DNA of 64,000 bases from Albibacillus kandeliae. GTDB taxonomy: Bacteria; Pseudomonadota; Alphaproteobacteria; Rhodobacterales; Rhodobacteraceae. The stretch lies in assembly GCF_003116585.1 (NCBI RefSeq), contig NZ_QEHM01000004.1, forward strand, positions 124,001 through 188,000, read 5' to 3'. The first letter of the stretch is position 1, and the number at the start of each line of letters is the position of its first letter. A program made the position numbers and the translations under genes. The notes beneath the pieces were generated by a model. It searched no databases and was not told where the DNA came from. It saw only the letters and a program-made list of their open reading frames with translations. Shown here one piece after another: positions 42,832 to 50,389 of this stretch.

Positions 42832-42860
42832 TTGACTCGCAGCCCCCGACAGCCTATTGC
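42832..42860 (+). promoter_or_regulatory. Sigma-70-type promoter of the small RNA upstream of ffh
   Basis: TTGACT (42832-42837), exactly 17 bases, then TATTGC (42855-42860). The -35 is near consensus and the spacer ideal. It would start transcription around 42867, just before a series of hairpins. Confidence 0.6.
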
Positions 42861-42866
42861 CCGCCT

Positions 42867-42955
42867 GAACATCCGGAAGAGATCTGTCTTCCGGTCCCTT
42901 GCCATGCAGGGATCGCCCCCCACCAGCGTGTTACGCCCGTGGGGGCGTTTGTGCA
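42867..42955 (+). ncRNA. Probable small RNA between the Rieske gene and ffh
   Basis: About 90 bases following a good promoter. Three hairpins are visible: an 8-bp stem CCGGAAGA/TCTTCCGG (42873-42880 with 42887-42894), a TCCCT/AGGGA stem, and a GC-rich stem CGCCCCCCAC/GTGGGGGCG (42914-42923 with 42939-42947) followed by TTTGTG, resembling a terminator. It ends about 60 bases before ffh. It lacks the SRP RNA core. An 'ffh' sRNA family exists in Rfam as I recall; identity with it is not tested. The rest of the 365-base gap (42648-42830) shows nothing I can assign. Confidence 0.55.
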
Positions 42956-43012
42956 TTTCGCGTCCCCTTCCTAAGTAGGGGGCAAAGGTCAACGGTCTTA
43001 AGGAGCCGGAAC

Positions 43013-44527
43013 ATGTTTGAAAGCCTGTCAGAACGCCTCTCCGGCGTCTTCGACCGCCTGACGAAACAGGGCGCGCTCTCGGAAGAGGACGTCAAGACCG
43101 CCCTGCGCGAAGTGCGCGTCGCCCTGCTCGAGGCCGACGTCTCGCTGCCGGTGGCGCGCGATTTCGTCAAGGCGGTGCAGGACAAGGCCACAGGCCAGGC
43201 GGTCACCAAGTCGGTGACCCCGGGCCAGCAGGTCGTCAAGATCGTGCACGACGCGCTGATCGACGTGCTGCGCGGTGACGAGGACCCCGGCAAACTCAAG
43301 ATCGACAACCCGCCCGCGCCGATCCTGATGGTCGGCCTGCAGGGCTCGGGCAAGACCACCACCACCGCCAAGCTCGCGCGGCGGATGAAGGAACGCGACG
43401 GCAAGCGCGTTCTGATGGCCTCGCTCGACACCAACCGCCCGGCGGCCATGGAGCAGCTGGCGATCCTCGGCAAGCAGATCGGCGTCGACACCCTGCCGAT
43501 CGTCAAGGGCGAGAACCCGGTCCAGATCGCCAAACGGGCCAAGACCCAGGCCTCCCTCGGCGGCTACGACGTCTACATGCTCGACACCGCCGGCCGCCTG
43601 CACATCGACGCCGAGCTGATCCAGCAGGCCGCCGATGTCCGCGACGTGGTAAGCCCGCGCGAGACGCTGCTGGTGGTCGACGGCCTCACCGGTCAGGACG
43701 CGGTGAACGTCGCGACCGAATTCGACGACAAGATCGGCGTGACCGGTGTTGTCCTCACCCGGATGGATGGCGACGGCCGCGGCGGCGCCGCGCTCTCGAT
43801 GCGCGCCATCACCGGCAAGCCGATCCGCTTCGTCGGCCTCGGCGAGAAGATGGACGCCATCGAGACCTTCGAGCCCGAGCGTATCGCGGGCCGAATCCTC
43901 GGCATGGGCGACATCGTCAGCCTCGTCGAGCGCGCGCAGGAAACCATCGAGGCCGAACAGGCCGAGAAGATGATGAAGCGCATGATGAAGGGTCAGTTCA
44001 ACATGAACGACCTGCGCATGCAGCTGGAACAGATGCTCAAGATGGGCGGCATGGAAGGCATGATGTCCATGATGCCCGGCATGGGCAAGATGGCCAAGCA
44101 GGCCGAGGATGCCGGGCTCGACGACAAGGTGCTCAAGCGCCAGATCGCCCTGATCCAGTCCATGACCAAGAAGGAACGCGCCAATCCGGCCCTCCTGCAG
44201 GCCTCGCGCAAGAAGCGCATCGCCGCCGGCGCGGGCATGGATGTCTCCGACCTCAACAAGCTTCTGAAGATGCACCGCCAGATGGGCGACGTGATGAAGA
44301 AGATGGGCAAGATGGGCAAGGGTGGCATGATGAAACAGGCCATGAAGGCCATGTTCGGCAAGGGCGGCCTGCCCGGCGGCATGGACCCCTCCCAGATGGA
44401 CCCCAAGGCGCTCGAGGCAGCGGCCAAGCAGATGGGCGGCAAGCTGCCCGGCGGCGGGCTGCCGGGCCTCGGCGGCGGTGGCATGGGCCTGCCCTCGGGC
44501 CTCTCCGGCTTCGGCAAGAAGAAGTGA
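43013..44527 (+). CDS. ffh: Signal recognition particle protein Ffh
   Basis: 504 residues from ATG 43013, which has AAGGAG upstream. The GTPase motifs GLQGSGKTTTTAKLA, DTAGR and TRMDGDGRGG are present, and the C-terminal M domain is very Met-rich (for example MEGMMSMMPGMGKM) with a Gly/Met/Pro tail. Ffh binds SRP RNA and signal sequences and delivers ribosomes to FtsY at the membrane. The SRP RNA gene was not found nearby. Start of the ribosomal block ffh...rpsP-rimM. Confidence 0.96.
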   Translation: MFESLSERLSGVFDRLTKQGALSEEDVKTALREVRVALLEADVSLPVARDFVKAVQDKATGQAVTKSVTPGQQVVKIVHDALIDVLRGDEDPGKLKIDNPPAPILMVGLQGSGKTTTTAKLARRMKERDGKRVLMASLDTNRPAAMEQLAILGKQIGVDTLPIVKGENPVQIAKRAKTQASLGGYDVYMLDTAGRLHIDAELIQQAADVRDVVSPRETLLVVDGLTGQDAVNVATEFDDKIGVTGVVLTRMDGDGRGGAALSMRAITGKPIRFVGLGEKMDAIETFEPERIAGRILGMGDIVSLVERAQETIEAEQAEKMMKRMMKGQFNMNDLRMQLEQMLKMGGMEGMMSMMPGMGKMAKQAEDAGLDDKVLKRQIALIQSMTKKERANPALLQASRKKRIAAGAGMDVSDLNKLLKMHRQMGDVMKKMGKMGKGGMMKQAMKAMFGKGGLPGGMDPSQMDPKALEAAAKQMGGKLPGGGLPGLGGGGMGLPSGLSGFGKKK

Positions 44528-44531
44528 CCAT

Positions 44532-44569
44532 GGCTTCTTTGGGTCATAAATATCCCCGCCGGAGGCTTC
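44532..44569. repeat. Related intergenic repeat after ffh
   Basis: GGCTTCTTTGGGTCATAAAT followed by ATCCCCGCCGGAGGCTTC lies 4 bases after the ffh stop. Its reverse complement (GAAGCCTCCGGCGGGGATAT, then TTATGACCCAAAGAAG) resembles the dispersed 3'-end repeats of Rhodobacteraceae and may be a diverged member of the CATCTTTTCT...ATACTC family. Confidence 0.5.
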
Positions 44570-44612
44570 CCCGGCATCCGGCCGCGCTGCGGGCCGTGAG
44601 GATGCGCGGCTG

Positions 44613-45152
44613 ATGCAGATCCCCACCCTCCATACCCAGCGACTGATCCTGCGGGCGCCGGAAGAGCGCGATTTCGCGCCCTTCGCCGCCTTCTACGCGG
44701 GCGAACGTTCGCATTTCGTCGGCGGCCCCCTCGGTGACGAGGCCGCCTGGCGGATGCTGGCGATGGAGGCGGGACACTGGCAGCTCAAGGGCTTCGGCCG
44801 CTGGATCGTCGAGGCGCGCGACAGCGGCGAGACCATCGGCATGGTCGGCCTGTTCTGCCCCTTCGGCTGGCCCGAGCCCGAAATCGGCTGGGATCTCTTC
44901 GATGGCCACGAGGGTCGCGGCTATGCCACCGAGGCCGGCACCGCCGCCCGCGGCTTTGCCTATGACGTCCTCGGCTGGGCCACGGCCATCAGTCTGGTAA
45001 AGCCCGAAAACACCGGCTCGGCCCGCGTGGCCGAACGACTCGGCTGCACCCGCGACGGCAGTTTCACCCACCAGCGCCACGGGCTGATGCACGTCTGGCG
45101 CCACCCGGCGCCCGAGGCGCTTGGCGAGGGCGGGATGGAGGCCTACGCATGA
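44613..45152 (+). CDS. GNAT acetyltransferase 1 of a tandem triplet (RimJ/RimL-like)
   Basis: 179 residues of the acetyltransferase_3 type. It starts TLHTQRLILRAPEERDFAPF and holds the acetyl-CoA region FDGHEGRGYATEAGTAA. RimJ/RimL relatives modify ribosomal protein N-termini. It overlaps the next paralogue by ATGA. Its place between ffh and rpsP suggests co-expression with ribosomal genes, but a small-molecule substrate is equally possible. Confidence 0.87.
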   Translation: MQIPTLHTQRLILRAPEERDFAPFAAFYAGERSHFVGGPLGDEAAWRMLAMEAGHWQLKGFGRWIVEARDSGETIGMVGLFCPFGWPEPEIGWDLFDGHEGRGYATEAGTAARGFAYDVLGWATAISLVKPENTGSARVAERLGCTRDGSFTHQRHGLMHVWRHPAPEALGEGGMEAYA

Positions 45153-45670
45153 TCGAGGACATCCCCGTCATCGAGACTGAGCGCCTGATCCTGCGCGGCC
45201 CCGAGGAACGCGACTTCGAGGCCTTCGCTGCCTTCAGCGCCTCCGACCGTGCGAAATGGGTCGGCGGCCCCTACCCGCGCGCCCGCGCCTGGGGCGGGTT
45301 CCTCAACACCTTCGGCCACTGGGCGCTGCGCGGCTACGGCATGTGGATGCTCGAAGACCGCGCCACTGGCGCCACGGCGGGCCGCGTCGGCATGATCTTC
45401 AACGACGGTTGGGACGAACCCGAACTTGGCTGGCACGTCTTCGAGGGCTTCGAGGGCAAGGGCTATGCCTACGAGGCGGCGCTGGCCGCCCGCGACCATG
45501 CCGCCCGCCACCAGGGGCTCGACGGGGTGATCTCCTACATCGTTCCCGACAACCACCGCTCCGCCGCCCTCGCGGCGCGGCTCGGCGCGGTGATCGAGCG
45601 GGACGGCGAGGTGATGGGCCACGCCTGCAAGGTCTGGCGCCACCCCCGCGTTGCGGAGGTGCCCGCATGA
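45149..45670 (+). CDS. GNAT acetyltransferase 2 of a tandem triplet
   Basis: 173 residues, clearly a paralogue of its neighbours: TERLILRGPEERDFEAFAAF, then a RGYGMWMLEDRATG stretch and the acetyl-CoA region FEGFEGKGYAYEAALAA. Both ends overlap the flanking genes by ATGA, so all three are translated together. The C-terminus VWRHPRVAEV is shared with copy 1. Confidence 0.87.
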   Translation: MIEDIPVIETERLILRGPEERDFEAFAAFSASDRAKWVGGPYPRARAWGGFLNTFGHWALRGYGMWMLEDRATGATAGRVGMIFNDGWDEPELGWHVFEGFEGKGYAYEAALAARDHAARHQGLDGVISYIVPDNHRSAALAARLGAVIERDGEVMGHACKVWRHPRVAEVPA

Positions 45671-46269
45671 ACCTCGCCTCCATCCCGACGATCGAAACCC
45701 GGCGCCTCTCGCTGCGCGGCCCCGAGCCGCAGGACTACCCGGACTTCAAGGCCACCTTCGCCTCCTACCGCTCGCGGTTCATGGGCGGGCCGCTGAACGC
45801 CTACGAGGCCTGGATGCTCTATGCCGCCGAGATCGGCCACTGGGAGATCCGCGGCTTCGGCATGTGGATGATCCGCGACCGCGCCACCGACGAGACCTAC
45901 GGCATGGCCGGCGGCTGGCAGCCCGCCCGCTGGCCCGAGCGCGAGATCGCCTGGATCATCTGGCCTGACAAGGCCGGCAAGGGCTACGCGCTGGAGGCCA
46001 CCCACGCGGTGCGCGGCTACTTCTACCGCAACGGCTGGGAAACCGCCGTCAGCTACATCGACCCCAAGAACCTCGACAGCATCCGGCTGGCCGAGCGCCT
46101 TGGCGCCAGAAAGGATCCGGAGGCGGCGACGATCGACGGCAACGACGCGGTCTATCGCCACCCCGCGCCGCGCGCGCTGGAGAACAGCCAGCTCGCCCAC
46201 GGCATCGAAATGGAAATCGGCCACTACGCCGATCCGCTGTTCAAACCGAAAGGCTGGGCCATTGACTGA
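45667..46269 (+). CDS. GNAT acetyltransferase 3 of a tandem triplet
   Basis: 200 residues from ATG 45667, overlapping the second copy (ATGA). The paralogous features are ETRRLSLRGPEPQDYPDF, RGFGMWMIRDRATDETYG and WPDKAGKGYALEATHAV. It has a longer C-terminal extension (ALENSQLAHGIEMEIGHYAD) than the others. Its stop overlaps the TTG start of the chorismate mutase gene. Confidence 0.87.
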   Translation: MNLASIPTIETRRLSLRGPEPQDYPDFKATFASYRSRFMGGPLNAYEAWMLYAAEIGHWEIRGFGMWMIRDRATDETYGMAGGWQPARWPEREIAWIIWPDKAGKGYALEATHAVRGYFYRNGWETAVSYIDPKNLDSIRLAERLGARKDPEAATIDGNDAVYRHPAPRALENSQLAHGIEMEIGHYADPLFKPKGWAID

Positions 46270-46561
46270 CGACGTGATCACCCGCGCGGCAACGCTCCTG
46301 AAAGGGCACCGCGAAAGCATCGACCGGCTTGACGCGATCCTCGTCTTCACGCTGGCCGAGCGGTTCAAGCACACGCAGGCTGTCGGGAAACTGAAAGCCG
46401 AACACGACCTTCCCCCGTCCGATCCCGCGCGCGAGGCGCAGCAGATCGCACGGCTCGAAGACCTGGCGATCAAGGCCGACCTCGACCCCGAGTTCGCCAA
46501 GGCTTTCCTGAACTTCATCATTCAGGAAGTCATCCACCACCACGAGAAACACCAATCCTGA
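46262..46561 (+). CDS. Chorismate mutase (AroQ type, TTG start)
   Basis: 99 residues from TTG 46262, with AAAGG about 9 bases upstream and an 8-base overlap with the preceding gene; GTG 46274 is an alternative. The all-helical AroQ pattern is clear: [40 protein letters not shown], and the C-terminal [14 protein letters not shown]. It converts chorismate to prephenate for Phe/Tyr synthesis. A chorismate mutase gene before rpsP is common in alphaproteobacteria. Confidence 0.9.
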   Translation: MTDDVITRAATLLKGHRESIDRLDAILVFTLAERFKHTQAVGKLKAEHDLPPSDPAREAQQIARLEDLAIKADLDPEFAKAFLNFIIQEVIHHHEKHQS

Positions 46562-46604
46562 CGGGACTGTCCCGTCACACCGCCATTCACAAGGAGATAC
46601 CCCA

Positions 46605-46991
46605 ATGGCTATGAAAATCCGTCTCGCCCGCGGCGGCTCGAAAAAGCGCCCCTTCTACCGCATCGTCGCTGCTGACTCGCGCATGCCGCGCGACGGCCGC
46701 TTCATCGAGAAGCTGGGCACCTACAACCCGCTGCTCGCCAAGGACAGCGAAGACCGCGTCAAGATGGACGTGGAGCGCATCAAGTACTGGCTCGACCAGG
46801 GCGCGACCCCGACCGACCGCGTTGCCCGTATGCTCGAAGCAGCCGGCGTGAGCGAGAAGGCCGACCGCAACAACCCCAAGAAAGGCACCCCGGGCAAGAA
46901 AGCCCAGGAGCGCGCCGAAGCCAAGGCCGCCAAGGAAGCGGAAGCAGCCGAAGCCGCTGCCGCTCCGGCCGAGGAAGCCTCCGCGGAGTAA
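46605..46991 (+). CDS. rpsP: 30S ribosomal protein S16
   Basis: 128 residues: a normal S16 core ([33 protein letters not shown]) and a 45-residue Ala/Glu/Lys-rich tail typical of alphaproteobacteria. AAGGAGA precedes the ATG. S16 binds 16S rRNA early in 30S assembly. rimM follows on the same strand. Confidence 0.96.
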   Translation: MAMKIRLARGGSKKRPFYRIVAADSRMPRDGRFIEKLGTYNPLLAKDSEDRVKMDVERIKYWLDQGATPTDRVARMLEAAGVSEKADRNNPKKGTPGKKAQERAEAKAAKEAEAAEAAAAPAEEASAE

Positions 46992-47054
46992 TCCGTGCGT
47001 CGGGCGGCGGGCATCGGCCCGCCGCCCCGTTCCATCCTTCATGACGGGTGCGCC

Positions 47055-47555
47055 ATGTCCGAGCTGATCTGTGTCGGTGCCATAGCCGGGGCCTTCGGCG
47101 TCCGCGGCGAGGTGCGCATCAAGAGTTTCTGCGCCATCCCCGAGGATATCGGGAACTACTCCCCCCTCCTCACCGAGGACGGCAGCCGCAGCTACACGCT
47201 CGAGCTGACCCGCGCGATCAACAACGGCTTTGCCGCCAACCTCGGCGGGGTCGCCACCAAGGAACAGGCCGACGCGCTGAAAGGCCTGAAGCTCTACGCC
47301 CCGCGCGACCGGCTGCCCTCGCTGCCGGATGACGAATTCTACCATGCCGACCTGATCGGCCTGACCGCCTATGACACCGGCGGTGCTGAACTGGGCAAGG
47401 TCATCGCCGTGCAGAACCACGGCGCCGGCGACCTGCTGGAAATCCGCCCGGCCGGGAAGGACTCCGTTCTGCTCCCCTTCACGCTGGTGAACGTGCCCAC
47501 CGTCGACCTCGCGGCAGGCCGCATCGTCGCCGACCCGCCCGAAGGGCTGTTCTAG
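47055..47555 (+). CDS. rimM: Ribosome maturation factor RimM
   Basis: 166 residues from ATG 47055. The RimM start [20 protein letters not shown] and the PRC-barrel part ([34 protein letters not shown]) are clear. RimM assists maturation of the 30S head. The usual next gene, trmD, is not here but 4.4 kb away on the other strand. Its TAG stop overlaps the stop of the convergent frameshifted gene. Confidence 0.94.
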   Translation: MSELICVGAIAGAFGVRGEVRIKSFCAIPEDIGNYSPLLTEDGSRSYTLELTRAINNGFAANLGGVATKEQADALKGLKLYAPRDRLPSLPDDEFYHADLIGLTAYDTGGAELGKVIAVQNHGAGDLLEIRPAGKDSVLLPFTLVNVPTVDLAAGRIVADPPEGLF

Positions 47556-47882
47556 GCCGCCCGGCCCGCCAAGAGGGCGACCACCAGAGCTGAAATGGCG
47601 CCCGGCACCTTTGCGTCGAACTCCGTGACCTCGAAACCACCCGGGGCGCCCTTGGCATCCAGCCGAGTAAGCTCGAAGTGGTCATCGAAAACCTCGATCT
47701 CGCAGGTCCCCCCCGTCCCAGACCAAACGGATGGTCGGCCAGTAGCCGACCCCAGCCGCTTTCGGCAGGCACCCTTTCGCACGCAGTGCGGTCACCAACT
47801 CCGTCGCCAGTCCAAAGGTCTTGTCGCCGACCTCCGGCCTGCCGTCCCAGTCGCAGGCAATATCGCTCCAGGGGTCACCCAT
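47552..47882 (-). pseudogene. Frameshifted gene of unknown function (break in a G7 tract)
   Basis: Two minus-strand frames join into one plausible protein of about 109 residues: MGDPWSDIACDWDGRPEVGD... up to VWDGG in one frame, then TCEIEVFDDHFELTRLDAKG... in the next. The switch is at seven G (C7 at 47708-47714 on the plus strand); six would restore a single frame. The cause could be a pseudogene, a phase-variable tract or a sequencing error. No family recognised. The stop codon overlaps the convergent rimM stop. Confidence 0.65.
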
Positions 47883-47958
47883 CGACAGGTGTCTCTCCTG
47901 TATTCGACGGCCGTCCTGTCAGGCGCAATGCGTTCCGCGACAGGGCGGTCCCGCCCTG

Positions 47959-47981
47959 CATCTTTTCTCCCCAAATACTCA
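47959..47981. repeat. Short intergenic repeat, copy B
   Basis: CATCTTTTCTCCCCAAATAC plus TCA matches copy A except for one base change in the middle. It lies 6 bases downstream of the ABM-domain gene stop on the minus strand. Confidence 0.75.
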
Positions 47982-47987
47982 GGTCCC

Positions 47988-48284
47988 TCACGCCCCGACC
48001 AGATCGTAGTGCCGGATGGTGCGCGACTCGACCAGCTCCGCCTCCGCCGCGTCGATATGCGGGCTCGCGATGTCCTCGCCGACGAAGGCCTTGAGCGCGT
48101 GCAGGTCCTCCCACACCATGACAAAGCTGAACTCCCTCGGGCTTTCGGGGCGCGCCGCCCCGGGCAGCACCTGCGCAAGGCCGCGCGTCCGCTTCATCAG
48201 CGGGATCGCCGTCTGGTGAAAGAAGCGCCCGAATTCCTCCTCCTTGCCCGGGCGCACCACGACCTGAAAAATCCGCATGATCAT
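47988..48284 (-). CDS. ABM-domain (antibiotic biosynthesis monooxygenase-like) protein
   Basis: 98 residues from ATG 48284, chosen because GGAGG lies 8 bases upstream. The ferredoxin-like ABM fold is suggested by MRIFQVVVRPGKEEEFGRFF, SFVMVWEDLHALKAFVG and the C-terminal His-containing ESRTIRHYDLVGA. Such dimeric proteins act as small oxygenases, heme-binding or dissociation enzymes; the function here is unknown. It is flanked on both sides by copies of the intergenic repeat. Confidence 0.8.
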   Translation of the reverse strand: MIMRIFQVVVRPGKEEEFGRFFHQTAIPLMKRTRGLAQVLPGAARPESPREFSFVMVWEDLHALKAFVGEDIASPHIDAAEAELVESRTIRHYDLVGA

Positions 48285-48365
48285 CTCGTTGTCCTCCCAT
48301 GCCTTGAGACCAAGTCGTCTCGCCCCCCAGCATAGCACGAACCGGCGCTGGTGACCGGGGCCCGC

Positions 48366-48388
48366 CTTCTTCTCTTTCCAAATACTCA
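48366..48388. repeat. Short intergenic repeat, copy C
   Basis: CTTCTTCTCTTTCCAAATAC plus TCA, a variant of copies A and B. It lies between the rpmE terminator and the ABM gene. Confidence 0.7.
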
Positions 48389-48431
48389 AGTCCCGTCCGC
48401 CCCGCCGCCGCGCCATCCGGCAGGCAGAACG

Positions 48432-48458
48432 AAAAACGCCGCCCCCGAGGGAGCGGCG
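48432..48458 (-). terminator. Rho-independent terminator of rplS-rpmE
   Basis: On the minus strand CGCCGC (48458-48453) pairs with GCGGCG (48442-48437), with further C/G pairs inside, followed directly by TTTTTC. It lies 27 bases after the rpmE stop. Confidence 0.85.
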
Positions 48459-48485
48459 CTTCGTTTATTGATCCGGGGTCTGCGA

Positions 48486-48707
48486 TCAGAACCCGAGTCC
48501 CTCGTATTTCTTCTTGAACTTCGACACGCGGCCGCCGGTGTCCAGCAGGCGCGAGCTGCCGCCGGTCCATGCGGGGTGCACGGTGGGGTCGATGTCGAGC
48601 GACATCTGGTCGCCTTCCTTGCCCCAGGTCGATTTCATCTGGATCACGGTACCGTCGGTCATCTTGACGTTGATCAGGTGGTAATCGGGGTGGATGTCTT
48701 TTCTCAT
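48486..48707 (-). CDS. rpmE: 50S ribosomal protein L31 (zinc-free form)
   Basis: 73 residues, [20 protein letters not shown] with [20 protein letters not shown] near the end. It has no cysteine, so it is the C-minus form that does not bind zinc. Twelve bases after rplS, it forms a two-gene ribosomal unit ending at a strong terminator. Confidence 0.95.
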   Translation of the reverse strand: MRKDIHPDYHLINVKMTDGTVIQMKSTWGKEGDQMSLDIDPTVHPAWTGGSSRLLDTGGRVSKFKKKYEGLGF

Positions 48708-48719
48708 CGCTCCGGTTCC

Positions 48720-49103
48720 TTACGCTTCTGCGCCCGCAGCGGGCTTGTAGTTGGTCACCTCGGCAATACGGGCCGACTTGCCGCGACGCGCACGCAGGTA
48801 ATACAGCTTGGCGCGACGGACTTTACCGCGGCGCACGACTTCGATGCTGTCGATGTTGGTCGAGTAGAGCGGGAAGATACGTTCCACGCCTTCACCGAAG
48901 GAAATCTTGCGAACGGTGAACGAACCGGCAATGCCCTTGCCGTTCTTGCGGCTGATGCAGACGCCTTCGTAGTTCTGCACGCGGGTCCGCGTGCCTTCGG
49001 TCACCTTGTAGCCGACGCGAATGGTGTCGCCGGCTTTGAAATCGGGGATGGTTTTCCCCAGGGCGGCAATTTGCTCCGCCTCGAGTTGTGCGATCAGATC
49101 CAT
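48720..49103 (-). CDS. rplS: 50S ribosomal protein L19
   Basis: 127 residues with the L19 core ([53 protein letters not shown]). TAGGAG precedes ATG 49103. L19 lies at the 30S-50S interface. In many bacteria it follows trmD directly; here trmD is 2.8 kb upstream on the same strand with other genes between. Confidence 0.96.
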   Translation of the reverse strand: MDLIAQLEAEQIAALGKTIPDFKAGDTIRVGYKVTEGTRTRVQNYEGVCISRKNGKGIAGSFTVRKISFGEGVERIFPLYSTNIDSIEVVRRGKVRRAKLYYLRARRGKSARIAEVTNYKPAAGAEA

Positions 49104-49458
49104 CGCATCGTCTCCTAGATCATGCCCGTGGTTTTGCCCACAGAGGTTACGCGGCCAGAGAGCTCTTGGTCTTCGTCCGGGTCCGCTGCGCCAAGGGCGC
49201 GCGCCCGCCAGAGATCAGGTCGTCGGTTCCTTCGGGTGTCCGCGTCTCGCGCTGCCGGTGGCGGAAGAAGGCCGGGCAGCATTGGATGCAATGGCGAACC
49301 ACCGGATTCGCCAAAGCCAATCCGGATCGGCGCTGCTTACGGCAATATCTCTGGTGGATCAAGTACAGATCGCTCCCGGACGTGACGCCCGGGAGCCTGT
49401 TGTCGCGACCTCCTCCGCCGCGACTCCCCGCCACTTGGGCGGGGTCAGTCCGTGTCGG
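49104..49458. other. 355-base stretch without a supported gene
   Basis: Two hairpins are visible: GCTCCCGG/CCGGGAGC (49372-49379 with 49389-49396) and CCCCGCC/GGCGGGG (49426-49432 with 49438-49444). The second lies just after the small membrane-protein gene and may end it. Short basic reading frames exist on both strands but have no ribosome site or family pattern. The part next to rplS probably holds its promoter and leader. Confidence 0.5.
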
Positions 49459-49647
49459 TCAGCCGGTGACCTTGCGCAGACCGCCCTCGTAGACCCGCAG
49501 GCCGGCGCGGACATCCTGGCGCGAACGCGGCGCCTCGGCCTCGCCTTCCCTGGTCTGCCGCGACACCGCACCGGCGACGAGCACCATGGCGATGAGCGGG
49601 GTCATGATGAAAAGCCCTATGGACAGTCCGATCGCGAATACAAGCAT
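49459..49647 (-). CDS. Small single-pass membrane protein
   Basis: 62 residues from ATG 49647 with a strong GGGAGG ribosome site 9 bases upstream. Residues about 2-28 form one hydrophobic helix; the rest is a charged cytoplasmic tail rich in Arg and Glu. No family recognised. Confidence 0.65.
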   Translation of the reverse strand: MLVFAIGLSIGLFIMTPLIAMVLVAGAVSRQTREGEAEAPRSRQDVRAGLRVYEGGLRKVTG

Positions 49648-49768
49648 GTTAACGTTCCTCCCTAAGGAAAGAGCGTAGCACGGAATCGTGGCGACACAAG
49701 GTCGCAGTTTCTGTCACGTTGACGTGATACTTACATGCACCACGGGCCCTCGTGCCGCGCTAAACGCC

Positions 49769-50296
49769 CTAGGCTTCGAGCCACCCGTCCACCGCTCCGT
49801 CAAGCGCGGGCCAGTCGGTGTATTCCCTGCCGTGGTCAAGGTCGGCGCCGGGGTCCTTGCGGGCCACGATGCGCCGCATGACGAAGCGGCGCAGGATGTC
49901 GTAGCGCTCCGGCGCATAGGCGCCCGCCACCTGCTCGACATGTCCGGGGGTCCAGCCCGTCGCCTCGGTGAAATCGGCCAGCACCTCGTCCAGCCCCAGC
50001 CAGTCCGCCGCGTCATGCCCCGCAGCCGCAAGCGAGACGGACAGGAACAGCGTCGGCATGGCGGCCAGCGCCTCCCGCTGCGCGACGACGAAGGCCGCCA
50101 GCGCCGTCTGGTAGTGCCCGACGTGGACCGAGGCCACGAGGATCGCCCGGTCGAACCGCGCGAGGTCCAACCCCTCGGCTTCCGCTAGGGGCAAGAGCTC
50201 GACCATGTGTCCAAGATCCGAAAGCCGATCCGCGACATGCCGCGCGATCTTGCGCGCCTGCCCCTCTGTCGTGGCGTAGCCAACCAGCAGCTTCAT
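49769..50296 (-). CDS. Flavodoxin-domain protein, HemG-like protoporphyrinogen dehydrogenase
   Basis: 175 residues. The FMN loop is YATTEGQARKIARHVADRL; HVGHYQ, FLSVSLAAAG and a C-terminal RRIVARKDPGADLDHGREY fit menaquinone/quinone-dependent protoporphyrinogen IX dehydrogenase HemG. HemG makes protoporphyrin for haem without direct use of oxygen. An FNR-type box 62 bases upstream supports anaerobic expression. The symbol is withheld because general flavodoxins look similar. Confidence 0.75.
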   Translation of the reverse strand: MKLLVGYATTEGQARKIARHVADRLSDLGHMVELLPLAEAEGLDLARFDRAILVASVHVGHYQTALAAFVVAQREALAAMPTLFLSVSLAAAGHDAADWLGLDEVLADFTEATGWTPGHVEQVAGAYAPERYDILRRFVMRRIVARKDPGADLDHGREYTDWPALDGAVDGWLEA

Positions 50297-50358
50297 GGCA
50301 CCGTCTCCCCGTGACGCAACTCTTCCTCTGAAGAGATCACATCACGGGAGGCGCTGCC

Positions 50359-50372
50359 TTGACGGCGATCAA
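50359..50372 (-). promoter_or_regulatory. FNR/FnrL-type binding site upstream of the HemG-like gene
   Basis: TTGACGGCGATCAA is a 13-of-14 fit to the symmetric pattern TTGAT-N4-ATCAA in its defined positions except one (C for T). It is centred about 69 bases upstream of ATG 50296. A transcription start about 41 bases from the centre would leave a leader of about 28 bases, the usual class II activation spacing. Confidence 0.55.
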
Positions 50373-50389
50373 GTCGGCGCGCGGCGCGC

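Noticed and set aside
42867-42955. SRP (4.5S-type) RNA upstream of ffh
   Set aside because: The conserved core around GGAAGG with the asymmetric loop (as in GTCCGGAAGGAAGCAG) is absent on both strands; the hairpins differ.
49147-49434. 95-codon minus-strand frame between rplS and the small membrane protein
   Set aside because: No ribosome site, basic irregular composition, and an equally long frame on the other strand; more likely non-coding.
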